64,000 nucleotides of DNA, from assembly GCA_965223035.1 (NCBI GenBank), contig OZ244980.1:4898001-4962000 (forward strand), in the 5' to 3' direction. The DNA comes from CAMDPA01 sp965223035. Lineage in GTDB: Bacteria; Pseudomonadota; Alphaproteobacteria; Rhizobiales; Hyphomicrobiaceae. This document shows, one piece after another, positions 1 through 8,519 of the stretch (its first letter is position 1; each line of letters begins with the position of its first letter). The notes below the pieces were generated by a model that did no database searches, had not been told where the DNA came from, and saw nothing but the letters and a program-made list of their open reading frames with translations. A program made the translations under genes and the position numbers.

Positions 1-1
1 G

Positions 2-616
2 GCCGTGGCCGCGCTGGCCGCGCTCGGACTGATCGATCGATCCTTATCGGCCTCCACCGACCCGTGGGATACGCTGGTCGCCTGGCGTCAGTGGGGGACC
101 GCGACGCAGCACGTCCATCTGACCTGGCGTGGTGAGACGCTCGATATCAGCGTCAGTTCCGGCGACGGCCAAAGCCATGACGTGGTCACGCCGGCAGGCG
201 CGGTCTCGCTGGTCGCCGCCGTGTCCGGCGAGCATCTCATTCGCACAACGATCGATGGGATGATGCGGGAGTTTGCCGTCGTGCAGATCGATGCGCGCGT
301 GTTCGTCTGGGATCACGACACATCCTGGACGTTCGATCTGCCGGACCGCCTGAACGTCGACGGCGACGAGGCGGCGAGCGAAGACCGCGTTACCGCCCCG
401 CTGCCGGGGCAGGTCAAGGCGGTCGCCGTGCGGTCCGGCGACACGGTCGCCAAGGGTGATGCCCTGATCATTGTCGAGGCGATGAAGATGGAGCACACGC
501 TGACCGCACCGCATGCTGGCCAGATCGCGCAGGTGCTGGTCGCGGCCGGCGATCTGGTCGAGGACGGCCAGGTGCTGGTCCGCTTCGAAGCGCCGTCCGC
601 GTCGCAGAAGCCGTAG
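2..616 (+). CDS. Biotin-dependent acyl-CoA carboxylase, alpha subunit, C-terminal part (methylcrotonyl-CoA carboxylase-like)
   Basis: This is the 3' end of a gene that begins before the window. The last ~70 residues form a biotinyl (BCCP) domain with the AMKMEH signature; the biotinylated lysine codon is at 485-487. Before it lies a ~100-residue linker domain beginning with a DPWD...W pattern, typical of the BT domain of methylcrotonyl-CoA carboxylase alpha subunits (LiuD/MccA, leucine catabolism); propionyl-CoA carboxylase alpha is the main alternative. The holoenzyme carries CO2 on biotin and passes it to the beta subunit. Methylmalonyl-CoA mutase at 12.2-14.4 kb would fit a propionyl-CoA role, but the BT region looks more LiuD-like. 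The stop is TAG at 614-616, and element A1 follows 25 bases later. The family is certain, the exact substrate is not. Confidence 0.85.
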   Translation, partial: AVAALAALGLIDRSLSASTDPWDTLVAWRQWGTATQHVHLTWRGETLDISVSSGDGQSHDVVTPAGAVSLVAAVSGEHLIRTTIDGMMREFAVVQIDARVFVWDHDTSWTFDLPDRLNVDGDEAASEDRVTAPLPGQVKAVAVRSGDTVAKGDALIIVEAMKMEHTLTAPHAGQIAQVLVAAGDLVEDGQVLVRFEAPSASQKP

Positions 617-641
617 CCGCCAGATCATTGCACAGCATGGT

Positions 642-777
642 CTAGGGCAGCCTGTCTTTAATCGGATTCGCATCGATCCCGATTAAAGACCGGCTGCCCT
701 ACGCTTTAAGAGCGATCATCTTTGCGCCTTAAATTGGAACCGGTTTTGCGGCTCCAATTTAAGGCACGATGATCTAG
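642..777. repeat. Palindromic element A, copy A1 (two hairpins)
   Basis: A full-length copy bounded by CTAG at 642-645 and 774-777. Hairpin 1 has near-perfect arms AGGGCAGCC...GGCTGCCCT and GTCTTTAATCGG...CCGATTAAAGAC. A short CTTTAAGAG linker follows. Hairpin 2 has arms GATCATC...GATGATC and GCCTTAAATTGGA...TCCAATTTAAGGC. It lies between two convergent genes. The right-hand CTAG supplies the TAG stop codon of the minus-strand symporter. Confidence 0.9.
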
Positions 778-2186
778 GGTCGCTGACGCCGTGCAGCCGC
801 GGCATAGGCCCCATGCTCCCACCACGCCGCCGCCAGATAGGCCAAGGTCGAGCTCGCCAACGCGATGATGTAGGGCGCCCGCCATTCGAGCACGGCGCCG
901 CCGATGCCCCAGACCGCCATGCCGCAACTGACCGCGGCGATCGCACTGAGCGGACCACCGATGCGGGTGAAGAGGGCGAACACGGTGGTGACCAAGACCC
1001 CCGCGCTGCCAAACGCCGAGGCGGTCTCCACCAGGTCCTTGATGCGGTCGGAGGTCAGCGCCAGCGCGAACGCGATCGCCGACAACACCAACACCGTCAA
1101 GCGCGCCGCCCACAGGCGGCCGCCCGCATCGAGCCGCGGCAGCCATCGAACCACAATGTTGTTGGACACCTGCGCCGCCGGAGCGTGCAGCGTGGCGTGA
1201 ACGTTGGACAAGATGGCTGACACAATCGCGCCGGCGAAAATCACATAGCCGATGGTCGGCATGTAGTAGCGGGCCAGCGTCGCCACGATCTGCTCGCTGG
1301 CGCCGAGCTGACGTTCCAGTCCGGGATCGCTGGTCGCCAACGTGGCAGCGGCTAGGCCGAGAAACACCGGCAACAATCCCATGGTCAAATACAGGACACC
1401 ACCGGCCATCGTCCCCACGCGTGCCACCTCGGCCGACCGCGACCCGAGATAGCGTGAGATCAATTCGATGGCGACCAACGAACCGCACACCGCGATCACC
1501 ACCCGCTCCAGCTTGTCCAAGGCGCCTTCCTCGCCCCCCAACAGCTGCAGTTTCGTCGCCGGCGTCGCGGCCAGCACCGCTCCGAGCCCACCCGTCACGC
1601 CTGCTATCACGACGCTGAGCACAATGAGACCGATGATGACGACGAGCCCCTGTAACAAGTCGGTCACCGAGTCAGCCAGCAGGCCGCCGATCGTCGTATA
1701 GGCGCCGACCAGCACGGCGGCGATGGCGATCGCCAACCTCACATCAAGCCCGGAGCTGGCGCCCAACACCTGCCCGAAGGCGCGGATCTGCGCGGCCGCC
1801 CAGAACAGCGACCCGGGCAGCAGGATGATCACAACCAACTTGGCCACGACAGGCGAATAGCGACGCTCGAACAGATCGGCAAACGTGGTCAGGCCGCAAC
1901 GCCACAACAGCGCCGCCAACACCAATCCAGACATCACCACCGCCAGACCGTAGGCAAAGGGGTCCACCAGCGCGCCGGCCAGGCCCTTTGTGTAAACCTC
2001 GCTGGTGGTGGCGACGATCGCCTCGGCACCAAACCACGTGGCGAACACGGAGAACGCCACCAACGTCGGCCCCAGCGTGCGACCGGCCAAGATGTAATCG
2101 GTATCGCTGGCGATGCGGCGTGACACCCAAACGCCGATCGCGAATTGCAGCAGCACATAGCCGATGAGGCCGATCGTCAGCAGCAA
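774..2186 (-). CDS. Sodium:solute symporter family (SSS) protein
   Basis: A polytopic membrane protein of about 470 residues with roughly 12-13 hydrophobic segments and the SSS-family N-terminal pattern (IGLIGYVLLQFAIGVW, then SRRI..DYILAGR and the FATWFGAE motif of TM2-3). It should couple Na+ entry to uptake of an organic solute; the substrate cannot be read. I chose the TTG start at 2186 because AGGGGGAA sits a few bases upstream and TM1 then begins at once; the upstream ATG at 2252 would add 22 polar, Cys/Arg-rich residues untypical of the family. The stop codon TAG (774-776) is formed by the terminal CTAG of element A1. No partner genes are adjacent. Confidence 0.85.
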   Translation of the reverse strand: MLLTIGLIGYVLLQFAIGVWVSRRIASDTDYILAGRTLGPTLVAFSVFATWFGAEAIVATTSEVYTKGLAGALVDPFAYGLAVVMSGLVLAALLWRCGLTTFADLFERRYSPVVAKLVVIILLPGSLFWAAAQIRAFGQVLGASSGLDVRLAIAIAAVLVGAYTTIGGLLADSVTDLLQGLVVIIGLIVLSVVIAGVTGGLGAVLAATPATKLQLLGGEEGALDKLERVVIAVCGSLVAIELISRYLGSRSAEVARVGTMAGGVLYLTMGLLPVFLGLAAATLATSDPGLERQLGASEQIVATLARYYMPTIGYVIFAGAIVSAILSNVHATLHAPAAQVSNNIVVRWLPRLDAGGRLWAARLTVLVLSAIAFALALTSDRIKDLVETASAFGSAGVLVTTVFALFTRIGGPLSAIAAVSCGMAVWGIGGAVLEWRAPYIIALASSTLAYLAAAWWEHGAYAAAARRQRP

Positions 2187-2445
2187 GGTCGGTTCCCCCT
2201 GTTCCGCCCATTGGCGCGTGCGGTTGGCACAAAACGACCAGCGACATGCCACAATATGCAGCGTCGGACAAAGCCGAAACCGGCACGGTGCTGGCGCCGC
2301 GGACGGCGCTGGCGGTGGCCCATAGCCTTCCTTTCGACGCGCGAATCAGGTCACTGCTGCGATCGTAAGAGGTCAAGCTGCACCTCCGACGGATTGACCC
2401 ATGGCTGGTTTGGTGCGGCTACAGCGAAGACGGAGAGCGATCCCC

Positions 2446-3435
2446 ATGGAGCGGACAGTCCGGGGTGCTGAGGTTGGCCCGCAGCCGACGTCCGATACCG
2501 CCAAACCGGGTCGGCGGACCGCAACCCGCAATCGCGCGCGCGCAAAACGCCGAAGTGCCAAAGAGCCGGTCCAGTACGAGAAGAAGACCATTGCCCTCGT
2601 TTACGATTTCGATGGCACGCTGTCGCCGCGGCCGATGCAAGAGTATGCGTTCCTTCCCCAGATCGGCGTGGACGCCGAGGCGTTCTGGGCCGAGACCAAT
2701 CGCATCGCCGGCGAGCAGGGCGCCGACCCGCTGATCACCTACATGCATTTGCTCTATAAGAAGGCGAAGGAGGCGGGCGTCCACATCGACCGGGACAAGC
2801 TCGTCGCGCAGGGCCGTCAGGTGGCGTTGTTCGCCGGCGTTGAAACGTGGTTCGACGCGATAGCGAACTATGTCGCAACCAGCAGCCAAGGCCAGACGAT
2901 CACGCTGCGCCATTATCTAGTGTCATCTGGGCTGACCGAGATCATCGAGGGCACGCCGATTTTCGATCGGTTCCATAACGTGTTCGCCTCCGCCTATTGG
3001 TTTGAAGCCTACGACCTGCCGTTTCCAAAACGCGTGATCTCCGATACCGGCAAGACGCAGTATCTGTTCCGCATCAACAAGGGCATTGAGGATCTGGCCC
3101 AATCGATCAATCAGCATATGCCGGAAGGTGAACGCCCGATCCCATTCCGCAACATGATCTATTTCGGCGACGGCGACACCGACGTGCCGTCGATGGCGGT
3201 GATGCGCAATAACGGCGGACATGCGATCGCCGTCTATCCGCCGGGCACATCACGGGCCAAGTGCGTGAGCCTGTTCAAGGCCGGCCGCTGCGACTTCTTT
3301 GCCCCGGCCGACTATCGCAGCGATTCCGAGCTGTTTAAGCGGACTTGCTTGCTGATCGATCGCATGGTCGCGGACATTCGCGTCAACGAGGAGATCTGGC
3401 GGCTCGACCGGGAGATTGATGGCCAGCTCCCATGA
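2446..3435 (+). CDS. HAD-superfamily hydrolase
   Basis: A soluble protein of 329 residues with all HAD motifs in order: motif I DFDGTLS (nucleophile and acid Asp), motif II VSSG (Ser), a motif III lysine in the KTQYLFR segment, and motif IV YFGDGDTDVPSM (metal-binding Asp). Family members dephosphorylate small phosphometabolites; the substrate is unknown. The chosen ATG has GGAGAG 8 bases upstream; an ATG at 2401 would extend it by 15 residues. The ~55 residues before motif I are very Lys/Arg/Pro-rich and probably unstructured. It is transcribed away from the symporter, leaving a ~215-base divergent promoter region. Element B1 lies downstream. Confidence 0.85.
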   Translation: MERTVRGAEVGPQPTSDTAKPGRRTATRNRARAKRRSAKEPVQYEKKTIALVYDFDGTLSPRPMQEYAFLPQIGVDAEAFWAETNRIAGEQGADPLITYMHLLYKKAKEAGVHIDRDKLVAQGRQVALFAGVETWFDAIANYVATSSQGQTITLRHYLVSSGLTEIIEGTPIFDRFHNVFASAYWFEAYDLPFPKRVISDTGKTQYLFRINKGIEDLAQSINQHMPEGERPIPFRNMIYFGDGDTDVPSMAVMRNNGGHAIAVYPPGTSRAKCVSLFKAGRCDFFAPADYRSDSELFKRTCLLIDRMVADIRVNEEIWRLDREIDGQLP

Positions 3436-3513
3436 CGCGCGGGACGGGGCTTGCCGGTGACGAGCCTTCCCGGGCGACCGGCAAGCGTGCGCGCTATAGC
3501 TTTTCAGAGTGAG

Positions 3514-3636
3514 CTGGAACCGGCCCGTGCCCACGCCCGGTTCCCCCAATGGTCCACCCAATGGCATGCTTGTGTGGTTGGCCGGGCGGGGGAGCGTGCT
3601 GGCAGGGCTGATCCGCCGCAGGCGGACTTGAGCTGG
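3514..3636. repeat. Palindromic element B, copy B1
   Basis: A B-type copy with the left arm GGAACCGGCCCG...CCCGG partly rearranged, the loop ATGGCATGCTTGTG, the right arm GGCCGGGCGGGGGAGCG, and the tail hairpin TCCGCCGCAGGCGGA. The final CTAG has decayed to CTGG. It fills most of the gap between the HAD gene and the 68-residue protein. Confidence 0.8.
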
Positions 3637-3718
3637 CTGGCGCCGCGCGATTTTCACAGGACCATGGGCAGCGGTCGGGCGCTGATCGCCGTGGGGACAC
3701 TGGTAGAAGGACCTGATC

Positions 3719-3925
3719 ATGGCCATCAACTTCCGGGTCGAGTTGGTATGGACCGACGAAACAGGCGAGCAGGCGACGTCGATCTTTCTCACCAAGGACG
3801 GTCGGGTGGTGCTGCAGGGTAGCGCCGTATCGCAAGCCGAGCGCGAGCAACTGAACCTGCCACGCGATGCAGCATTGATCAGCGTTGATCACAGCGTGAT
3901 CCGCGCCATCAAGGAAATGCTGTAG
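3719..3925 (+). CDS. Small conserved-looking hypothetical protein (68 aa)
   Basis: A 68-residue soluble protein with an excellent ribosome-binding site (AGAAGGA, 7 bases before ATG). The sequence alternates beta-like stretches (FRVELVWTD, TSIFLTKDGRVVLQG) with a C-terminal helix (HSVIRAIKEML). There are no Cys residues, no signal peptide and no recognised domain. The beta-rich front and helical tail would suit a small toxin/antitoxin-like or regulatory fold, but nothing in the sequence proves it and no partner gene is adjacent. It stands alone between element B1 upstream and the A2-B2 pair downstream. Codon use matches its neighbours, and with the strong RBS I treat it as real. Confidence 0.7.
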   Translation: MAINFRVELVWTDETGEQATSIFLTKDGRVVLQGSAVSQAEREQLNLPRDAALISVDHSVIRAIKEML

Positions 3926-4066
3926 CTCAATTTGGCGCCACCGCCGAACGTGTGGCGCGCAACGGCTCTGGCGGGTCGGCGGACGCAGCGGGTTTGGGTT
4001 ATTTGATCTCGCGGCGCTGTGCAACGATAGTGCCCAACCCAAGGTGCTGGGGCGTTTCAGCGTGGG

Positions 4067-4130
4067 CTAGAGCAACCTGCCTTAAATCGGAACCGGCTTT
4101 GCGGTTCCGATTTATGGCGCGATGATCTAG
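4067..4130. repeat. Palindromic element A, copy A2 (hybrid short form)
   Basis: Bounded by CTAG at both ends. The left end is the hairpin 1 start (AGAGCAACCTGCC) and it runs directly into hairpin 2 (AAATCGGAACCGG...CCGATTTATGG), so the middle has been deleted. It abuts element B2 with no spacer. Confidence 0.85.
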
Positions 4131-4236
4131 AACCATCCCGCTCACTTCCCCGGCCACCCAATGGCTGGATGCTATGGTTGGCAGGGCGGGCAAGTGGGGC
4201 GGCAAGCCGAGCCCGCCTCAGGCGGACATGATGTAG
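4131..4236. repeat. Palindromic element B, copy B2
   Basis: Begins AACCATCCCGC immediately after the CTAG of A2. It has the GGCCACCCAATGG loop side, the right arm TTGGCAGGGCGGG, the tail hairpin CCGCCTCAGGCGG, and ends ACATGATGTAG (CTAG mutated to GTAG). Confidence 0.85.
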
Positions 4237-4257
4237 GGCGTCAAGGAACAGCGAACT

Positions 4258-5865
4258 ATGACCGACACCCCCGTATTGATCGTCGGCGGCGGTCCCGTCG
4301 GCTTGGCGTTGGCCTGTGATCTGGGATGGCGCGGCATTGCGTGCACGTTGATCGAGCAAACCGACGGACAGGTGGCGACCCCGAAGATGAACGAGGTCAA
4401 CATCCGGTCGATGGAGTTCTGTCGCCGGTGGGGGATCACCGAGCACGTCGACGCCTGTCCGTTTCCGGCTGACTATCCGCTCGATTCCGCTTTCGTCACG
4501 TCGTTGTTCGGCTACGAGCTGAGTCGCGTTGAGCGGCCCGCCCGCGCCAACGAGCGCCCCGAGCCCTACGGTCCGATGCGGATGCAGGTGTGCTCGCAGA
4601 TTTGGTTTGATCCGATCCTCCAGACCTTCGCCCGCACGTTCCCGCACGTGAAGCTTGGTTACCACACCCGGTTTGAGCGCTTCGAGGCGACCGCTAACGG
4701 GGTTGCCGCGCAGCTAACCGACATCAAGACCGGTCAATCCAGCACGATAACCGCGCAATATTTGGTCGGTTGCGATGGCGCCACCAGCCCGGTGCGGCGC
4801 CAACTGGGCATCACGTTGGGTGGGGAAGGCACGATCGGCAACTCGATCAACCTGTTCTTCCTAGCGCCAGATTTGCTTAAGGCGTGCGGTAAGCAGCGGG
4901 CGACGTTCTATCTGTGCGTCGATGATGGCGGCGCCTGGTGCAGCTTGCGGATCATCGATCCGGAACGCGGCCTGTGGCGCATGATGATCGACAATGTGCC
5001 CGCCGAGGTGACCGAGGATCGGGTCGATCGAGAGGGCTATTTGGTCCGTGCCTTGGGCCGGCCCTATGACGTGCAATGGTTGGACATGAACATCTGGCGT
5101 CGGCGCAGCGCGCTGGCGCCCAGCTATGGCGAAGGGCGGGTTTGGCTGGCCGGCGATTCGGTGCATCAGCTTTCACCCACCGGCGCGATGGGCATGAATA
5201 CCGGCCTGGCCGACGCCGTCGACCTGTCGTGGAAGCTGGAAGCGGTGTTGGCCGGCTGGGGTGGTCCTCGCCTGTTGCCAAGCTATCACGCTGAGCGCCG
5301 GCCGGTGGGCGAACGCGCCGTTCGCATGGCAACGCGGTTTTACAAGAACAACATCTCGTTTGACGCCGGTGCCAACCTGGAGGAGGACAGCGCGGAAGGT
5401 CGCCGGCGCCGCGCGGCCTTGGGGTCCAAATTGTTGGCGGATCTGGGCGGTGAATTCAGGACCATCGGCCTGCAGATCGGCTACCGTTATGAGGGCTCGC
5501 CCATCATCCAACCGGACGGCACGCCGGAGGGGCCGGACGAGCCAGAGGTGTATCACGCCACGGCCCGCCCGGGCAGTCGGGCGCCGCACCTGTGGCTGGA
5601 TGGCGGTCGTTCCACGCTGGATCTGTTCGGCCGCACGTTCGTGCTGCTGCGGCTTGGCACCGACGCGCCACCTGGTGCAGGTCTGCAGGCGGCGGCGGCG
5701 GCGCGCGGCGTCCCATTGAAGACGGTGACGCTGGCTGAAGCGGAGGCCCGGGCGCTCTACGGGCGGCGACTGGCGCTGGTTCGACCGGACGGTCACGTCG
5801 CCTGGCGGGCGGATGCCGAGCCGGCCGACGCCGGCGCGCTGATCGATCTGGTGCGCGGCGCCTGA
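4258..5865 (+). CDS. FAD-dependent aromatic monooxygenase (PheA/TfdB type)
   Basis: A 535-residue class A flavoprotein hydroxylase. The Rossmann motif VGGGPVGLALA is at residues ~7-17, the DG motif GCDGATSPVRR near 170-180 and the GD motif VWLAGDSVHQLSPTGAMGMN near 300-320, followed by the NLSWKL-like helix (DAVDLSWKLEAVL). The C-terminal ~130 residues match the thioredoxin-like domain of phenol or 2,4-dichlorophenol hydroxylases in length. Such enzymes use NADPH and O2 to hydroxylate phenolic or polyketide-like rings. The gene is preceded by the A2-B2 repeat pair and followed by a 250-base gap before parC, so it is probably monocistronic. The substrate is unknown. FAD monooxygenase is secure; the PheA/TfdB label is by architecture. 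Confidence 0.9.
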   Translation: MTDTPVLIVGGGPVGLALACDLGWRGIACTLIEQTDGQVATPKMNEVNIRSMEFCRRWGITEHVDACPFPADYPLDSAFVTSLFGYELSRVERPARANERPEPYGPMRMQVCSQIWFDPILQTFARTFPHVKLGYHTRFERFEATANGVAAQLTDIKTGQSSTITAQYLVGCDGATSPVRRQLGITLGGEGTIGNSINLFFLAPDLLKACGKQRATFYLCVDDGGAWCSLRIIDPERGLWRMMIDNVPAEVTEDRVDREGYLVRALGRPYDVQWLDMNIWRRRSALAPSYGEGRVWLAGDSVHQLSPTGAMGMNTGLADAVDLSWKLEAVLAGWGGPRLLPSYHAERRPVGERAVRMATRFYKNNISFDAGANLEEDSAEGRRRRAALGSKLLADLGGEFRTIGLQIGYRYEGSPIIQPDGTPEGPDEPEVYHATARPGSRAPHLWLDGGRSTLDLFGRTFVLLRLGTDAPPGAGLQAAAAARGVPLKTVTLAEAEARALYGRRLALVRPDGHVAWRADAEPADAGALIDLVRGA

Positions 5866-5926
5866 GTCGGCCACGGCGCCGTCCACAACCTGACGACCAC
5901 AACCTGCTGGTCAAGACATGCCGCTG

Positions 5927-5966
5927 CCCTGTGCCACCCTCCCTGTGCCACCCTCCCTGTGCTGCC
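5927..5966. repeat. 14-base tandem repeat upstream of parC
   Basis: Two perfect copies of CCCTGTGCCACCCT (5927-5940 and 5941-5954) and a third broken copy. They lie ~150-190 bases before parC, inside the monooxygenase-parC gap. Confidence 0.8.
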
Positions 5967-6117
5967 CGCAACGGGCCGCTCAAATCGACAATATTGTCGC
6001 CGCAAACCCACTCCCGCCGGGCCGCGCCAGCCGACGCCACGGCATCGCACCGCCCGATCGGTGGGTTATGCTACCCAGGCCCTTGAGTTGGGCGCCTTCG
6101 CGAGCTAACTCGGTCGC

Positions 6118-8376
6118 ATGACCGATAAACCGATTCTGCCGGCGGCCGGCGGCCCCATCGAGCCGATCAATCTCAGGGATGCGCTGGAAGAGCGCTACCT
6201 GTCGTATGCGCTGTCCACCATCATGGGCCGCGCGCTCCCGGACGTCCGTGACGGCTTGAAGCCGGTGCATCGGCGCATCCTGTTTGCCATGCGCGAACTG
6301 GGCCTCAACCCGACGGCGGCCTATGCCAAATGCGCCAAGATCGTGGGCGAGGTGATGGGCAACTTTCACCCGCACGGCGATCAGGCCATCTACGATGCGC
6401 TGGTCCGCTTAGCACAGGACTTTTCCACCCGATTTCCGCTGGTCGATGGCCAAGGCAATTTCGGCAACGTGGACGGCGATAATGCCGCGGCCATGCGCTA
6501 CACCGAAAGCCGCATGACCGATGTCGCACTGGCGCTGCTAGCCGACATCGATGACGAGACCGTCGCCTTCGGGCCGACCTATGACGGCAAGCGGGAGGAA
6601 CCGCTGGTGCTGCCGGCCGCGTTCCCCAACCTGCTGGCCAACGGCTCGTCGGGCATCGCTGTGGGCATGGCCACCAACATTCCGCCGCACAATGTGGATG
6701 AGCTGTGCAACGCCACGCTGCATCTGATCAAGCACCCCAACGCCACCATCGAGAAGCTGGTGGAGTTCATCCCCGGTCCGGACTTTCCCGGTGGCGGCGT
6801 TATGGTTGAGCCGCGCGAAACGGTGCTGGAAGCCTATCGTACCGGACGCGGCGGGTTTCGATTGCGGGCGAAATGGACCAAGCAGGATACCGGCCGGGGA
6901 ACCTGGCAAGTGGTGATCACCGAGATCCCCTATCAGGTGCAAAAGGCGAAGGTTTACGAAAAGATCGCCGATCTCATCTCGGAGAAGAAGCTGCCGCTGG
7001 TCGGGGACGTGCGCGATGAATCGGCCGAGGCGATTCGGCTGGTGATCGAACCCAAAAGCCGCAGCGTCGATCCGGTGTTGATGATGGAGAGCCTGTTTAG
7101 GTTGACCGAGCTTGAGATCCGGTTCGGCTTGAACATGAACGTCCTCTCGTCCGGCCAAATACCCAATGTGCTGTCGCTGCGCGACGTCCTCAAGCAGTGG
7201 TTGGAGCACCGGGTCGAGGTGTTAGTTCGCCGCAGCCAGTTCCGATTGAAGAAGATTGAGCACCGATTGGAGGTGCTCGACGGCTATTTGATTGCTTACC
7301 TCAATCTCGATGAGGTGATCCGGATCGTCCGCTTCGAGGACGAGCCGAAGGCCGTCTTGATGAAGAGGTTCAAGCTGAGTGACGTGCAGGCCGATGCGAT
7401 CCTCAATTTGCGTCTGCGGTCGCTGTCGAAGCTTGAGGAGATGGAGATCCGCGCCGAGCATGAGCGGCTCAGTCAGGAAAAACTCGATGTGGAGTCATTG
7501 CTGGCCTCGGAAGCTCTGCAATGGGAGCATATCTCTCGCGAGATCAAACAGACCAGGGAGCGATACTCCAAAAAAACCGAGATCGGCGGTCGCCGTACCG
7601 AGATTGCCGATGCACCGGACATCGAAGTCGAGCTCGAACAAGCGCTGGTGGAGCGCGAGCCGATCACCGTCATTATGTCCGAAAAGGGTTGGATCCGCGC
7701 CATGCGCGGCCACGTGGAAGACACCGGCAAGCTGGATTTTAAGCAAGGTGACGAGCTGTGGTCGGTTTTGCATGCCCACACCACCGACAAACTGATCCTG
7801 TTTGCCACCAACGGGCGCTTTTTCACCTTGGAGGGCAGTCAGTTGCCGGGCGGGCGCGGTCACGGCGAACCGGTCCGACTGATGGTGGATCTGGATGAGA
7901 CCGCCGCCTTCGTGACCATGTTCGTGCATCAGCCTGGGCGCAAACTGGTGGTGGCGTCGACCTCCGGTCACGGGTTCATCGTGCCTGAGGACGAGGTGGT
8001 GGCGGCCACAAGGAAAGGCAAACAGGTGCTGAACGTCGACGTCGGCGCCGAGGCCTGCATCTGCGTCGGTGTGCCCGAAGGCGCCGACCGCGTCGCCACG
8101 ATCGGCGAAAACCGGAAAATGCTGGTGTTCAAACTCGATGAGATCAACGAGATGACGCGCGGCAAGGGTGTGATCTTACAGCGCCTGCGCGAAGGTGCGC
8201 TCTCAGATGTGCGGGCATTTGCCAAAGCCGACGGGTTAACCTGGCTCGATGCCGCTGGTCGCACGTTTTGCTTGAGTTGGTCCGAACTCAAGGACTGGGT
8301 CGGCACGCGGGCGCAAGCTGGCAAGCTGGCCCCCAAAGGCTTTCCGCGCTCCAACAAATTCGGTCCGGCCTTCTAG
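6118..8376 (+). CDS. parC: DNA topoisomerase IV subunit A
   Basis: A 752-residue type IIA topoisomerase A subunit, acting with ParE to decatenate daughter chromosomes. The N-terminal breakage-reunion domain opens with SYALSTIMGRALPDVRDGLKPVHRR and carries the catalytic tyrosine Tyr128 in AAAMRYTES. The coiled gate and a six-bladed beta-propeller-like C-terminal domain (~500-752) follow. The length and the single divergent propeller favour ParC over GyrA, and no GyrA-box (QRRGGKG) is visible. At the quinolone-determinant site (HPHGDQAIYDAL) glutamine stands where E. coli has Ser80. The stop TAG is part of the CTAG that opens element A3. No parE is adjacent. Confidence 0.95.
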   Translation: MTDKPILPAAGGPIEPINLRDALEERYLSYALSTIMGRALPDVRDGLKPVHRRILFAMRELGLNPTAAYAKCAKIVGEVMGNFHPHGDQAIYDALVRLAQDFSTRFPLVDGQGNFGNVDGDNAAAMRYTESRMTDVALALLADIDDETVAFGPTYDGKREEPLVLPAAFPNLLANGSSGIAVGMATNIPPHNVDELCNATLHLIKHPNATIEKLVEFIPGPDFPGGGVMVEPRETVLEAYRTGRGGFRLRAKWTKQDTGRGTWQVVITEIPYQVQKAKVYEKIADLISEKKLPLVGDVRDESAEAIRLVIEPKSRSVDPVLMMESLFRLTELEIRFGLNMNVLSSGQIPNVLSLRDVLKQWLEHRVEVLVRRSQFRLKKIEHRLEVLDGYLIAYLNLDEVIRIVRFEDEPKAVLMKRFKLSDVQADAILNLRLRSLSKLEEMEIRAEHERLSQEKLDVESLLASEALQWEHISREIKQTRERYSKKTEIGGRRTEIADAPDIEVELEQALVEREPITVIMSEKGWIRAMRGHVEDTGKLDFKQGDELWSVLHAHTTDKLILFATNGRFFTLEGSQLPGGRGHGEPVRLMVDLDETAAFVTMFVHQPGRKLVVASTSGHGFIVPEDEVVAATRKGKQVLNVDVGAEACICVGVPEGADRVATIGENRKMLVFKLDEINEMTRGKGVILQRLREGALSDVRAFAKADGLTWLDAAGRTFCLSWSELKDWVGTRAQAGKLAPKGFPRSNKFGPAF

Positions 8377-8437
8377 CGCAACTTTTCTGCCTTTCATCGG
8401 GATCGTTCCGATTCCGATGAAAGGCAGGTTGCTCTAG
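8373..8437. repeat. Palindromic element A, copy A3 (hairpin 1 only)
   Basis: Bounded by CTAG at 8373-8376 and 8434-8437. Arms CTGCCTTTCATCGG...CCGATGAAAGGCAG form a strong hairpin. The left CTAG contains the parC stop codon. A factor-independent terminator is possible, but no U-tract follows the stem. Confidence 0.9.
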
Positions 8438-8519
8438 CGTTAACGGCCGGGAAACGGCGATGCTTTAGGTTCCCGCCATCATGTGGACGGCCGCTTTGAG
8501 TTATGCGTGAAGGTGTTGT

